From positions 1 through 8,631 of the forward strand of contig CALAVF010000211.1 in assembly GCA_937892315.1 (NCBI GenBank): a stretch of 8,631 bases of DNA, given 5' to 3'. The translations under genes and the position numbers were made by a program. Below are positions 1-8,631 of this stretch, piece after piece (the first letter of the stretch is position 1; every line of letters begins with the position of its first letter). This DNA is from an uncultured Prevotellaceae bacterium. Its GTDB lineage: Bacteria > Bacteroidota > Bacteroidia > Bacteroidales > Bacteroidaceae. A model generated the notes under the pieces. That model worked only from the letters and a program-made list of their open reading frames with translations. It did not search any database and was not told the DNA's origin.

Positions 1-1
1 C

Positions 2-1846
2 TATAACCACGAGTTTTATGCCCGTGTGTTCGAGTTGGGGCTTCGTCTGAAGGGCAATTTCGTATGGCCCGCCATGTGGAATGCCGCCTTCTATGCCGAC
101 GACCCGCTGAACATGCAGACGGCAGACGACATGGGCATCATGATGGGCACCTCTCACCATGAGCCGATGGCACGGGCACACAAGGAATGGACACGCGACA
201 AGAGCCATGGTGCGTGGAACTACGACACCAACAAAGACGAACTGGATCATTTTTGGAAGACGGGTGTGGAGCGAATGAAAGAGACCGAAGACGTGGTGAC
301 TATCGGTATGCGTGGCAATGGCGATGAGCCGATGGGCGAGAAAGCAGACGTGGCACTATTGGAACGCATCGTGGGCAGTCAGCGGCAACTCATTGAGGAG
401 GCAACAGGCAAGCCTGCCAAGGAGACTCCACAGGTGTGGGCACTCTACAAAGAGGTGCAGGAATACTACGAGAAGGGCATGACCGTGCCCGACGACGTGA
501 TTCTGCTCCTTTGCGATGACAACTGGGGCAATGTGCGTGTGCTGCCCGAGCAGGATGGCACTCAGGCAGAGGGTGCTTTTGCCAAGCGTCATCCTGGCGG
601 CTATGGCATGTATTATCATGTTGATTATGTGGGTGCTCCTCGCAATACCAAGTTCCTGAATGTTTCGCAGGTGCAGCGTATGTGGGAGCAGTTGCAACTC
701 ACCTACACGTATGGCGTGGACAAACTCTGGATTCTCAATGTGGGCGACCTGAAGCCAATGGAGTTCCCGATAGATTTCTGGTTCAAGATGGCGTGGAATC
801 CTTCGCAGTTCCATGCTGGCAACTTGCAGGCATATACGGAGGCTTTCTGCCGTCAGCAGTTGGGCGAGAAATGTGCCAAGGAGGCGGCTCGCATTCTTAC
901 GTTGCAATGCAAGTATGCCCATCGCCGCACACCCGAACTGCTGGATGCCAATACCTTTAACCTCCAGAGCGGCGAGTGGAAGGAGCGTGTGGACGAATAC
1001 AACGAGTTGGAGCGGGATGCAACCATCCTCAGAGAACGCCTCCCCGTGGAGTACCGCAACACCTACAACGAGTTGATTTACTTCCCGGTGCGTGCGATGG
1101 CGAACCTCTACGAAATGTATTACGCCGTAGCGATGAACCGCTATTATGCCGAGCAGAACGACCCGCGTGCCAACGAGTGGGCAGAGAAGGTGCAAACCTG
1201 CTTCACCCGAGATGCCGAGTTGTGTGACGACTACAATCACAAAACCGCCGGCGGCAAGTGGAACCACATGATGGACGAGATACACATTGGGTATCGCTCG
1301 TGGAACAATCCGCCGAAGAACATCATGCCGGAGGTGATGCGAGTGGAGGCGGCTGAGGAAACCGCCAAAGAGTTCGCCGCCAAGCCTTATGCCATCGTGC
1401 TTGAAGCGGCAGACTTCACCGCCAAAACCGATGCTGCCGAAGCCGCTTGGCAGGTCATTCCCGACTTTGGCATCTATCAAAGCGGCATCGCCTTGTTCCC
1501 CTATACGAAGGGAACGACAGGGGCATCCGTCACCTACGAATTTCTGTTGCCCGACGATGCGGAGCAAGTCAACCTGACCCTGCTGCTGGCTCCGACCTTC
1601 CCCTTCAACAGCGGCCGTGGGCAGCGGCTTGCCGTCAGCGTGGATGGCAGCCCTCTGCAGACGCTGAACGTGAACGAAGCCAGCCGTTACATCCGCAACG
1701 GTTATCGTGACCAAAATTACGAGTGGGAGACGACTCGCGTCAACAAGCAACGCCTCTCGTTGTCTGCCAGAGCCAAGGGGCAGCACACCCTTACGTTGAG
1801 TCCGCTCGATCCGGGCATTGTCATCGAACGAATCATCATCGAATAA
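2..1846 (+). CDS. GH115 xylan alpha-1,2-glucuronidase, 3' part (5' end outside window)
   Basis: The frame is open to the left edge (visible residues begin YNHEFYARVFELG), so the GTG at 26 is internal and not a start. The 614 visible residues carry the GH115 signature block: GNFVWPAMWNAAF (about residues 19-31), then an AD..GI.MGTSHHEPM segment with HHEPM at 52-56, and later a CDDNWGNVRVLP stretch. From about residue 460 the protein turns into a beta-sandwich typical of the GH115 C-terminal domain (LEAADF, then VSVDG and IIIE at the end). Family members are usually 830-1000 residues, so roughly the N-terminal quarter to third, including any signal peptide, is missing. GH115 enzymes remove (4-O-methyl-)D-glucuronic acid from xylan, including internal positions. 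The gene converges on a GH43 gene, which fits glucuronoarabinoxylan use. No frameshift is seen. Family assignment is firm; the exact substrate is inferred. Confidence 0.95.
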   Translation, partial: YNHEFYARVFELGLRLKGNFVWPAMWNAAFYADDPLNMQTADDMGIMMGTSHHEPMARAHKEWTRDKSHGAWNYDTNKDELDHFWKTGVERMKETEDVVTIGMRGNGDEPMGEKADVALLERIVGSQRQLIEEATGKPAKETPQVWALYKEVQEYYEKGMTVPDDVILLLCDDNWGNVRVLPEQDGTQAEGAFAKRHPGGYGMYYHVDYVGAPRNTKFLNVSQVQRMWEQLQLTYTYGVDKLWILNVGDLKPMEFPIDFWFKMAWNPSQFHAGNLQAYTEAFCRQQLGEKCAKEAARILTLQCKYAHRRTPELLDANTFNLQSGEWKERVDEYNELERDATILRERLPVEYRNTYNELIYFPVRAMANLYEMYYAVAMNRYYAEQNDPRANEWAEKVQTCFTRDAELCDDYNHKTAGGKWNHMMDEIHIGYRSWNNPPKNIMPEVMRVEAAEETAKEFAAKPYAIVLEAADFTAKTDAAEAAWQVIPDFGIYQSGIALFPYTKGTTGASVTYEFLLPDDAEQVNLTLLLAPTFPFNSGRGQRLAVSVDGSPLQTLNVNEASRYIRNGYRDQNYEWETTRVNKQRLSLSARAKGQHTLTLSPLDPGIVIERIIIE

Positions 1847-1878
1847 AAGAGGATGTGTCAAAAAGTGTACACTCACAA

Positions 1879-1959
1879 CCTCTGAATCGACCACGTCGTG
1901 GTCGATCTGCCGACCACGTCGTCATCGGTTCGCCGACCACGACGTGGTCGATTTTGAGG
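1879..1959. terminator. Candidate bidirectional terminator between convergent genes
   Basis: The arms 1879-1904 and 1934-1959 form a near-perfect 26-bp stem (24 of 26 pairs) around a 29-base loop. The stem lies between the 3' ends of the GH115 (+) and GH43 (-) genes, where a shared terminator is expected. There is no long T-run on either strand, only tttt at 1952-1955, so it is not a classic intrinsic terminator. The terminator role is inferred from position and structure. Confidence 0.35.
1888..1956. repeat. Three tandem 23-bp units, each a 17-bp palindrome plus 6-bp spacer
   Basis: Units start at 1888, 1911 and 1934, exactly 23 bp apart. Unit 1 is cgaccacgtcgtggtcg, an 8-bp inverted repeat around one central base; flanking A/T pairs extend it to 1886-1906. 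Unit 2 is cgaccacgtcgtcatcg, with two mismatches in its right half. Unit 3 is cgaccacgacgtggtcg, again perfect, with the central base changed to A. The spacers atctgc, gttcgc and attttg differ. The array can fold as separate short hairpins or as one long stem pairing unit 1 with unit 3. Its role is unknown. Confidence 0.8.
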
Positions 1960-1993
1960 TGCTGAGGTTATGGCTATTTGACAAACCCTCCTT

Positions 1994-2012
1994 CCGTAGT
2001 CGAGGGCTACGG
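1994..2012 (-). terminator. Short GC-rich hairpin after the GH43 stop codon
   Basis: The sequence ccgtag (1994-1999) pairs with ctacgg (2007-2012) around a 7-base loop. The hairpin starts 8 bases after the GH43 stop codon in the direction of that gene. No T-run follows on the minus strand, so it may only stabilise the 3' end of the mRNA. Confidence 0.3.
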
Positions 2013-2020
2013 CTTAGGGG

Positions 2021-3688
<1,668 letters not shown>

Positions 3689-3753
3689 TCAACAGGACTT
3701 TGCCCTATGCAGTAAATTCGGCACGTGGGCGAACGGTCATAAATGATTCTTGA

Positions 3754-5178
3754 ATGAAGACTTTTTTCGTAGCAAATGCAGTGATGCCCGCAGCAGGGGA
3801 CGAGATTTCCATCCGTTTCTCTGTGCTGGCGATGCTGGGAGTGGTGCTGCTGGTGGTTGCCAGTGCATACATCGTATATTATATCATGCGTAACCATGAG
3901 CGTCGCAAGTTGGATGACCTCAAAAGCCGTTTGCAAAAGGAACATGCGGACAAGTTGGATGACATGAAGCAGACGCTCTTGGCAGGTGTCAGTCAGGAGT
4001 TGTTGACACCCATCACCTTGATTATTGGTCCTTTGCAGCAGATGGTGAGTGAACCGATGTCGGAAGACCTGCGTATGCGACTGCACATGGTGCTGCGAAA
4101 TGCCCAGATGCTGCTCCATCAGGTGAACATGCTGCCAGTGGGTATGCGACCAGGCATGCTGTCTCAAGTGGATGTGCAGATGCCCAATATCACACCAGCA
4201 GATGCGTTGGCTTCCAATCCTGCTGCCATCGCCACAGGAACGGCGACAGAGAAGCCAGAAAACCAAGGAGGAGCCAACACGACGGACGAAACGACACCCA
4301 TCACAGAGACGACGGGCGTGGACGACAGCAATGCGGCGGAGGCGGCAGACATGGCGGAAGAGACGGACATTGAAATGCCGGGCAATCACCATTTCACCAT
4401 GCTGATGGTGGACGACAGTGCCGACATGTGCCGCTTCGTGCGTGACTATTTCCGTGGCGAGTACAATGTCATCACCGCCAACAATGGCGAAGAAGCGGTG
4501 AAGTGTCTGGACGAGATTGACAACATCGACTTGGTGGTCAGCGATGTCACCATGCCGAAGATGGACGGTCTGGAACTGTGCAAGTATGTGAAGAACGACC
4601 TGCGATGGTCGCATATCCCTGTGATTCTCCTCACGGGCCATACCGCCGAGGACATGGAGGTGGAAGGCTTGAAGATGGGCGCCGACGACTACATCACCAA
4701 GCCGTTCAATGCCGAGATGTTGCGTCTGCGTGTGAAGAAACTCATCGAAATCAAAGAGAGCCGCCAGAAGTTGTTCAGAGAGAAGATGGACGTGGCTCCG
4801 AGCGAAATCACCATCACGTCGGTGGATGAGCAGTTTATCCAGAAGGCGACGAAGATTTGTGAAGAGCACATGTCAGACACCGACTTCTCGGTAGAGGTGC
4901 TGGGTCGCGAACTGAACATGAGCCGCACTTACCTCTATAAGAAATTGATGAACATCACTGGCAAAGGCCCTGCCGAGTTTATCCGCATCATCCGCCTGAA
5001 GCGAGGCAAGCAGTATCTGGAGCAGACAACGATGCAAATCACGGAAATCTCTGCCGCCATTGGCTACAGCACGCCCAAGCGATTCTCGGAGAATTTCAAG
5101 GCGGAATTTAACATGTCGCCTTCTGAGTACCTGCGGAAACTCCGTGCAGAGCAACAACAGCCTTCAAAGACACTTTAA
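3754..5178 (+). CDS. HTCS-like membrane-anchored regulator without sensor or ATPase domain
   Basis: The 474-residue protein has a short N-terminus, one membrane segment (about 23-44), a charged coiled helix (46-75), and a HisKA-like pair of helices (about 76-127). In the latter, SQELLTPITLIIGPL replaces the usual SHE[LF]RTPLTLI, so Gln81 stands where the phosphorylated His should be. A Thr/Ala/Asp/Glu-rich linker (about 140-208) follows where an HATPase domain would normally be. The receiver domain (about 214-335) is intact: D220/D221, phospho-acceptor D264 in VVSDVTMPKMDG, T294 and K316. The C-terminus (about 370-463) is an AraC-type double helix-turn-helix. Full HTCS proteins run to about 1300-1400 residues and carry a periplasmic propeller sensor. 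The start is secure because a stop codon (3751) directly precedes it in frame and a promoter box lies upstream. The next gene, GH3, follows after 6 bp. It probably regulates neighbouring glycosidase genes; how it is activated is unknown. Confidence 0.93.
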   Translation: MKTFFVANAVMPAAGDEISIRFSVLAMLGVVLLVVASAYIVYYIMRNHERRKLDDLKSRLQKEHADKLDDMKQTLLAGVSQELLTPITLIIGPLQQMVSEPMSEDLRMRLHMVLRNAQMLLHQVNMLPVGMRPGMLSQVDVQMPNITPADALASNPAAIATGTATEKPENQGGANTTDETTPITETTGVDDSNAAEAADMAEETDIEMPGNHHFTMLMVDDSADMCRFVRDYFRGEYNVITANNGEEAVKCLDEIDNIDLVVSDVTMPKMDGLELCKYVKNDLRWSHIPVILLTGHTAEDMEVEGLKMGADDYITKPFNAEMLRLRVKKLIEIKESRQKLFREKMDVAPSEITITSVDEQFIQKATKICEEHMSDTDFSVEVLGRELNMSRTYLYKKLMNITGKGPAEFIRIIRLKRGKQYLEQTTMQITEISAAIGYSTPKRFSENFKAEFNMSPSEYLRKLRAEQQQPSKTL

Positions 5179-5184
5179 GAAACC

Positions 5185-7536
5185 ATGAAAAAGATTCTTT
5201 TGACAAGCCTGTGCAGTATCGCTTGTTTCTACATGACAGCACAGGTGAAACCTGCCATTCCACGCGACGAACAGATAGAGGCTCAAGTAGAAGCCAAACT
5301 TGCCCAGATGACATTGGACGAGAAGATTGGCCAGATGCTGGAGTTGACCGTCGATATGATTACCGACTTTGAGAAACGGCAAAGTTTTACGCTCTCGGAG
5401 GAGGCTTTACAGAAAGCGTTTGACCAGTACAAGGTCGGTTCCATCCTCAATGTTCCTTTTTCCCTGGCACAGCCTCCTGCTGTGTGGGCACAGGCAATCC
5501 GCCAGATGAACCAGCGTTCGCTCGACCAATGCAACGGCATCCCACAGGTGATAGGCGTTGACCAGAACCACGGTGCGAGTTACACGTGGGGCGGCACACT
5601 CTTCCCGCAGGAAATCAACATGGCGGCAAGTTTCAACCGCGAGATTCCTCGTCGGGTGGGCGAAATCACGGCATACGAATCGCGTGCCTGTCTCATTCCG
5701 TGGGTGTACAACCCTGTGATGGACATCGGCCGTCAGCCTTTGTGGTCACGTATGTGGGAAAGTTTTGGCGAGGATTCCTACGTCAATGCCGAGATGGGCG
5801 TGGCATTCACCAAAGGCTATCAAGGTGACGACCCCAACCACATTGACGACCAGCATGTGGCGGTGTCGCTGAAACATTACATGGCATACGGCATCCCCTT
5901 CTCTGGCAAGGACAGAACGCCTGCCTACATGCCGGAGCGGGAACTTCGCGAACGCTATTTTGAGCCATACCGCCGTTGCATCGAAGCCGGAGCACTGACG
6001 GTGATGGTCAACTCGGGCGTCATCAACGGCATCTCCACCCACAGCAACAAGAAACTGCTGACGGAGTGGCTGAAAAAGGGACTGAATTGGGACGGCATGA
6101 TTGTGACCGACTGGGCAGACATTGACAATCTGTGGAAGCGTGACCATGTGGCTGCCACGAAGAAAGAGGCGATTGCCTTGGCAATCAACGCAGGTATCGA
6201 CATGAGCATGGACCCTTACGACCTGTCGTTCTGCACGTTGCTGAAGGAGTGTGTGGAGGAAGGCACTGTGCCGATGTCTCGCATTGACGATGCCGTGCGT
6301 CGCATCCTCCGCCTGAAATACCGTATCGGGCTGTTTGACAAGAAGACATGGGACATCGACACCAAGAAACTCGCCAAGAAGTACCCCCTGTTTGGCAGCG
6401 ATGCTTTTGCCGCTGAAGCCGTGAAGATGGCAGAAGAAGGCATTGTCCTGTTGAAGAACGACCAGAACATCCTGCCGCTGAAGCAAGGAACGAAGATTCT
6501 CTGTGTGGGGCCGAATGCGGACAACTTCCGTTCGCAAACGGGCGGTTGGTCATACTCATGGCAGGGCGACAAGGCGGACTCCGTCTGTCGTGCCATCGGC
6601 AAGTATCAGACGTTCTACATGGCTTTGCAGAAAAAGTTTGGAGCGGAGAATGTCGTTTATAACAAGGTCTTGACCTATGGCGGCAAGAACTGGCAGGACG
6701 AGCAAACCAATGCGGACGAACTGCTGAAACTGAAGGCTCAGGCAGAAGCCGCCGATGTCATTTTTGCCTTCATCGGCGAGAACTCCTATTGCGAAACGCC
6801 TGGCAACATCAACGACCTCACGCTGAGTCAGATGCAATCGGGATTGGTAGAGACGGTTGCGGAGATGGGCAAGCCCGTCATCCTTGTTCTCAACGAAGGC
6901 CGTCCACGCATCATCACACCGCTGGTTGACAACGCCGCCGCTGTCATCGATGCCATGTTGCCCTCCAACTATGGTGGCGAGGCATTGGCAAATCTCGTCA
7001 GCGGCGAGGCTAACTTCTCGGCGAAACTGCCATTTACCTATCCGAAGCACACAGGCTCTTTTGCCACCTACGACTATAAGCCCTGCCAGCAGGTGGGCAC
7101 GATGTCAGGCAACTACAATTATGATGCCAAGGTGGATGAACTTTTCTCGTTTGGTTACGGACTGAGTTACACATCTTATATATATAAGAACTTGACGGTC
7201 AGCAAGACCGACTTCACGGCAACAGACGAGTTGACCTTCACGGTCGATGTGACGAATACGGGCGACCGTGCCGGCAAAGAGGCGGTGCTGCTCTATGTGA
7301 GCGACCTTGTGGCAAGCATCACGCCAGACAACAAGCGTCTTCGTGCCTTCGAGAAGGTGGAACTGCAACCAGGCGAAACAAAAACCGTCACGTTCACCAT
7401 CCCTGCCACCGACCTTGCTTTTGTGGGCATCGACAACGAGTGGATTCTGGAGAAAGGCGACTTCCGTGCCACATGCGGAGGGCAGAGCGTAGAGTTCCGT
7501 TGCCATGAGACGAAGCAGTTGGGCATCAACCGATAA
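5185..7536 (+). CDS. Secreted GH3 beta-glucosidase / beta-xylosidase
   Basis: The 783-residue enzyme has an N-terminal signal peptide (likely cleaved after MTA, Ala19), so it acts in the periplasm or outside. The GH3 barrel domain covers about 25-390. It has the GVDQNHGASYTWGGTLFP substrate-binding region, GRQPLWSRMWESFGED (182-197), K230-H231 in LKHYMAYG, and the nucleophile D309 in GMIVTDW. The second alpha/beta sandwich domain (about 413-655) carries SYCETPGN with E537, at the position of the acid/base Glu of barley ExoI-type GH3 enzymes. A fibronectin III-like domain ends the protein (about 690-770). Substrate cannot be settled: the active-site layout resembles exo-beta-glucanases, whereas the neighbouring GH115 and GH43 genes suggest xylo-oligosaccharides. 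Its ATG lies 6 bp after the regulator stop codon, indicating co-transcription. The 3' end overlaps the next gene. Confidence 0.95.
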   Translation: MKKILLTSLCSIACFYMTAQVKPAIPRDEQIEAQVEAKLAQMTLDEKIGQMLELTVDMITDFEKRQSFTLSEEALQKAFDQYKVGSILNVPFSLAQPPAVWAQAIRQMNQRSLDQCNGIPQVIGVDQNHGASYTWGGTLFPQEINMAASFNREIPRRVGEITAYESRACLIPWVYNPVMDIGRQPLWSRMWESFGEDSYVNAEMGVAFTKGYQGDDPNHIDDQHVAVSLKHYMAYGIPFSGKDRTPAYMPERELRERYFEPYRRCIEAGALTVMVNSGVINGISTHSNKKLLTEWLKKGLNWDGMIVTDWADIDNLWKRDHVAATKKEAIALAINAGIDMSMDPYDLSFCTLLKECVEEGTVPMSRIDDAVRRILRLKYRIGLFDKKTWDIDTKKLAKKYPLFGSDAFAAEAVKMAEEGIVLLKNDQNILPLKQGTKILCVGPNADNFRSQTGGWSYSWQGDKADSVCRAIGKYQTFYMALQKKFGAENVVYNKVLTYGGKNWQDEQTNADELLKLKAQAEAADVIFAFIGENSYCETPGNINDLTLSQMQSGLVETVAEMGKPVILVLNEGRPRIITPLVDNAAAVIDAMLPSNYGGEALANLVSGEANFSAKLPFTYPKHTGSFATYDYKPCQQVGTMSGNYNYDAKVDELFSFGYGLSYTSYIYKNLTVSKTDFTATDELTFTVDVTNTGDRAGKEAVLLYVSDLVASITPDNKRLRAFEKVELQPGETKTVTFTIPATDLAFVGIDNEWILEKGDFRATCGGQSVEFRCHETKQLGINR

Positions 7537-7885
7537 ACTTGTCGTGCTCGGCACGGTGGCTGTCCTGCTGCTGGTGCTGCTATTGGGCAATCCCTACAGC
7601 GAGGCGTGGTGGTTGAAATGTCCGCTCCACACGCTGACGGGATGGCAATGCCCCTTGTGCGGAATGCAGCGGCAACTTCATGCCCTCATGCACTTCCAAT
7701 GGGCGGAAGCATGGCAACTAAACCCCGTCCTTCTGCTCAGTTATCCTTATCTGTTCTTGTTGCTGTTGGGGCAACTCAGCCCACGGTTTCGAGCCAGTCG
7801 GCTCGGCGAATGGTGTTACAAAAACAGCGTTCTTTTTACCTTCATCGCCGTGCTGCTCTTGTGGGGAATCATCAGGAATATTTAG
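7505..7885 (+). CDS. DUF2752 family small membrane protein
   Basis: The 126-residue protein has three predicted membrane segments (about 11-28, 72-91 and 107-124). Between the first two lies the family hallmark, a C39-P pair followed by CPLCGMQR at 49-56 and NP at 73-74, matching the CP...CPxCGxxR pattern of DUF2752 proteins. The function of the family is not known; the conserved cysteines suggest metal binding or a structural role. The ATG at 7505 lies inside the end of the GH3 gene (32-bp overlap, different frame), suggesting translational coupling. A GTG at 7544 (Val14) would give a 113-residue form starting 7 bp after the GH3 stop and would still keep most of the first membrane segment. 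Nothing links it directly to xylan breakdown. Confidence 0.85.
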   Translation: MRRSSWASTDKLVVLGTVAVLLLVLLLGNPYSEAWWLKCPLHTLTGWQCPLCGMQRQLHALMHFQWAEAWQLNPVLLLSYPYLFLLLLGQLSPRFRASRLGEWCYKNSVLFTFIAVLLLWGIIRNI

Positions 7886-7906
7886 TATTTATACATAGTT
7901 GCATAT

Positions 7907-8631
7907 ATGAAAGATTTTAAGGACATTAAAGTGGCTGTGGCCGGTACGGGCTATGTGGGATTGAGCATCGCCACGTTGCTGGCACAGCATCATCAGGTGA
8001 CGGCGGTGGATGTCATCCCCGAGAAGGTGGATCTCATCAACAGCCGAAAGTCGCCGATTCAGGACGAGTACATCGAAAAATATCTGGCAGAGAAGGACTT
8101 GAACCTCACTGCCACCCTCGATGGTCGCACGGCATACGCCGATGCCGACTTCGTGGTGATTGCCGCACCGACCAACTACGACCCCGTGAAGAACTACTTC
8201 GACACCAGCCATGTGGAGGAGGTCATCGACCTGGTGCTGGAGGTGAATCCCGATGCCGTGATGGTCATCAAGTCCACCATCCCCGTGGGCTACACCGAAG
8301 GGCTTTACCACAAGTATGGCTACACGCTGAAGTTGCTCTTCTCGCCAGAGTTCCTGCGTGAGAGCAAGGCACTCTACGACAACCTTTATCCCTCACGCAT
8401 CATCGTTGGCTCGCCCAAACGAATTGAGGTGAAATACGCCGACGAGTTGAAGGAAGCCGCCACCACTTTCGCCGAACTGCTGAAAGAGGGTGCGTTGAAG
8501 GAAGACATCGAGGTGTTGCAGATGGGCTTGACCGAAGCAGAAGCCGTGAAACTCTTCGCCAATACTTACCTCGCCTTGCGTGTCAGTTACTTCAACGAGT
8601 TGGACACCTACGCGGAAGTAAAGGGACTGGA
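7907..8631 (+). CDS. ugd: UDP-glucose 6-dehydrogenase, 5' part (3' end outside window)
   Basis: The visible 241 residues match the short bacterial Ugd type (about 388 residues in E. coli). The NAD-binding Rossmann motif GTGYVG is at 13-18, followed by [12 protein letters not shown]. Later come [26 protein letters not shown] (145-153) and [22 protein letters not shown]215 and N219 correspond to the catalytic Lys and Asn of this family; the catalytic Cys lies beyond the right edge. The enzyme oxidises UDP-glucose to UDP-glucuronate in the cytoplasm with two NAD+, feeding capsule, exopolysaccharide or lipopolysaccharide synthesis. The ATG at 7907 begins [18 protein letters not shown], the expected N-terminus. 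It follows DUF2752 by 21 bp with no TAnnTTTG box in the gap, so it may be read from an upstream promoter. Confidence 0.96.
   Translation, partial: MKDFKDIKVAVAGTGYVGLSIATLLAQHHQVTAVDVIPEKVDLINSRKSPIQDEYIEKYLAEKDLNLTATLDGRTAYADADFVVIAAPTNYDPVKNYFDTSHVEEVIDLVLEVNPDAVMVIKSTIPVGYTEGLYHKYGYTLKLLFSPEFLRESKALYDNLYPSRIIVGSPKRIEVKYADELKEAATTFAELLKEGALKEDIEVLQMGLTEAEAVKLFANTYLALRVSYFNELDTYAEVKGL

Larger units (their letters stand above)
1849..1990. repeat. MITE-like 142-bp element with imperfect terminal inverted repeats
   Basis: The ends gaggatgtgtcaaaaag (1849-1865) and ctatttgacaaaccctc (1974-1990) are inverted repeats matching at 14 of 17 positions. Further in, aacctc (1877-1882) faces gaggtt (1964-1969). 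A longer pair, 1879-1904 against 1934-1959, matches at 24 of 26 positions, of which 20 are consecutive. The element starts 2 bp after the GH115 stop codon and ends 30 bp before the GH43 stop codon. There is no open frame of its own and no clear target-site duplication. It could be a miniature transposable element, a dispersed intergenic repeat or a large bidirectional terminator; the sequence alone does not decide between these. Confidence 0.55.

Noticed and set aside
356..1894. A 512-codon open frame on the minus strand opposite GH115
   Set aside because: It lies antisense to a gene with clear family motifs, its translation resembles no protein family, and long antisense frames are common in GC-rich codon-biased genes.
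1885..1953. Invertible switch bounded by 20-bp inverted repeats, or a CRISPR fragment
   Set aside because: The segment between the repeats is only 29 bp with no promoter in it. The units are self-palindromic at a 23-bp period with 6-bp spacers, unlike CRISPR repeats and spacers, and no recombinase or cas gene is present.
3743..3757. Four-codon minigene (M-I-L-E) whose stop overlaps the regulator ATG
   Set aside because: It is too short to distinguish from chance; no ribosome-binding signal or conservation can be shown from one sequence.

Overview
This window looks like chromosomal DNA from a carbohydrate-degrading Bacteroidota, most likely a gut or rumen member of the Prevotellaceae. The grounds are a moderately GC-rich composition, genes without Shine-Dalgarno sequences, Bacteroidota-type promoter -7 boxes (TAnnTTTG), a regulator built from parts of a hybrid two-component system (HTCS), and a set of secreted xylan-type glycoside hydrolases. 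The assignment rests on gene content and motifs, not on a database search.

Layout: (1) 2-1846 (+) is the 3' part of a GH115 xylan alpha-glucuronidase gene cut by the left edge. (2) 1847-2020 lies between two convergent genes. It holds a 142-bp element with imperfect terminal inverted repeats and, inside it, three 17-bp palindromic units at an exact 23-bp period. (3) 2021-3565 (-) is a secreted GH43 beta-xylosidase/arabinofuranosidase with a C-terminal beta-sandwich domain. (4) 3566-3753 is a divergent control region with a -7 box for each direction. (5) 3754-5178 (+) is a membrane-anchored regulator that resembles a stripped-down HTCS: it keeps the membrane segment, a HisKA-like helical pair, an intact receiver and an AraC-type DNA-binding domain. 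It has no periplasmic sensor and no ATPase domain, and Gln replaces the phospho-accepting His. (6) 5185-7536 (+) is a secreted GH3 beta-glycosidase 6 bp downstream. (7) 7505-7885 (+) is a DUF2752 small membrane protein overlapping the GH3 gene by 32 bp. (8) 7907-8631 (+) is the 5' part of ugd, UDP-glucose 6-dehydrogenase, cut by the right edge.

Working together: GH115 would remove (4-O-methyl)glucuronic acid from xylan oligosaccharides, GH43 would take off xylose or arabinose, and GH3 would release terminal xylose or glucose. That is a plausible periplasmic set for finishing glucuronoarabinoxylan fragments. No SusC/SusD-type uptake genes are visible, so this is either the edge of a polysaccharide utilisation locus or an enzyme-only cluster. 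The regulator probably controls the GH3 gene, and perhaps GH43 across the divergent promoter. The genes from 3754 to the right edge are so tightly packed that they could form one transcript, although DUF2752 and ugd look unrelated to xylan breakdown. The most unusual items are the kinase-dead, sensorless HTCS-like regulator and the palindrome array at 1888-1956.
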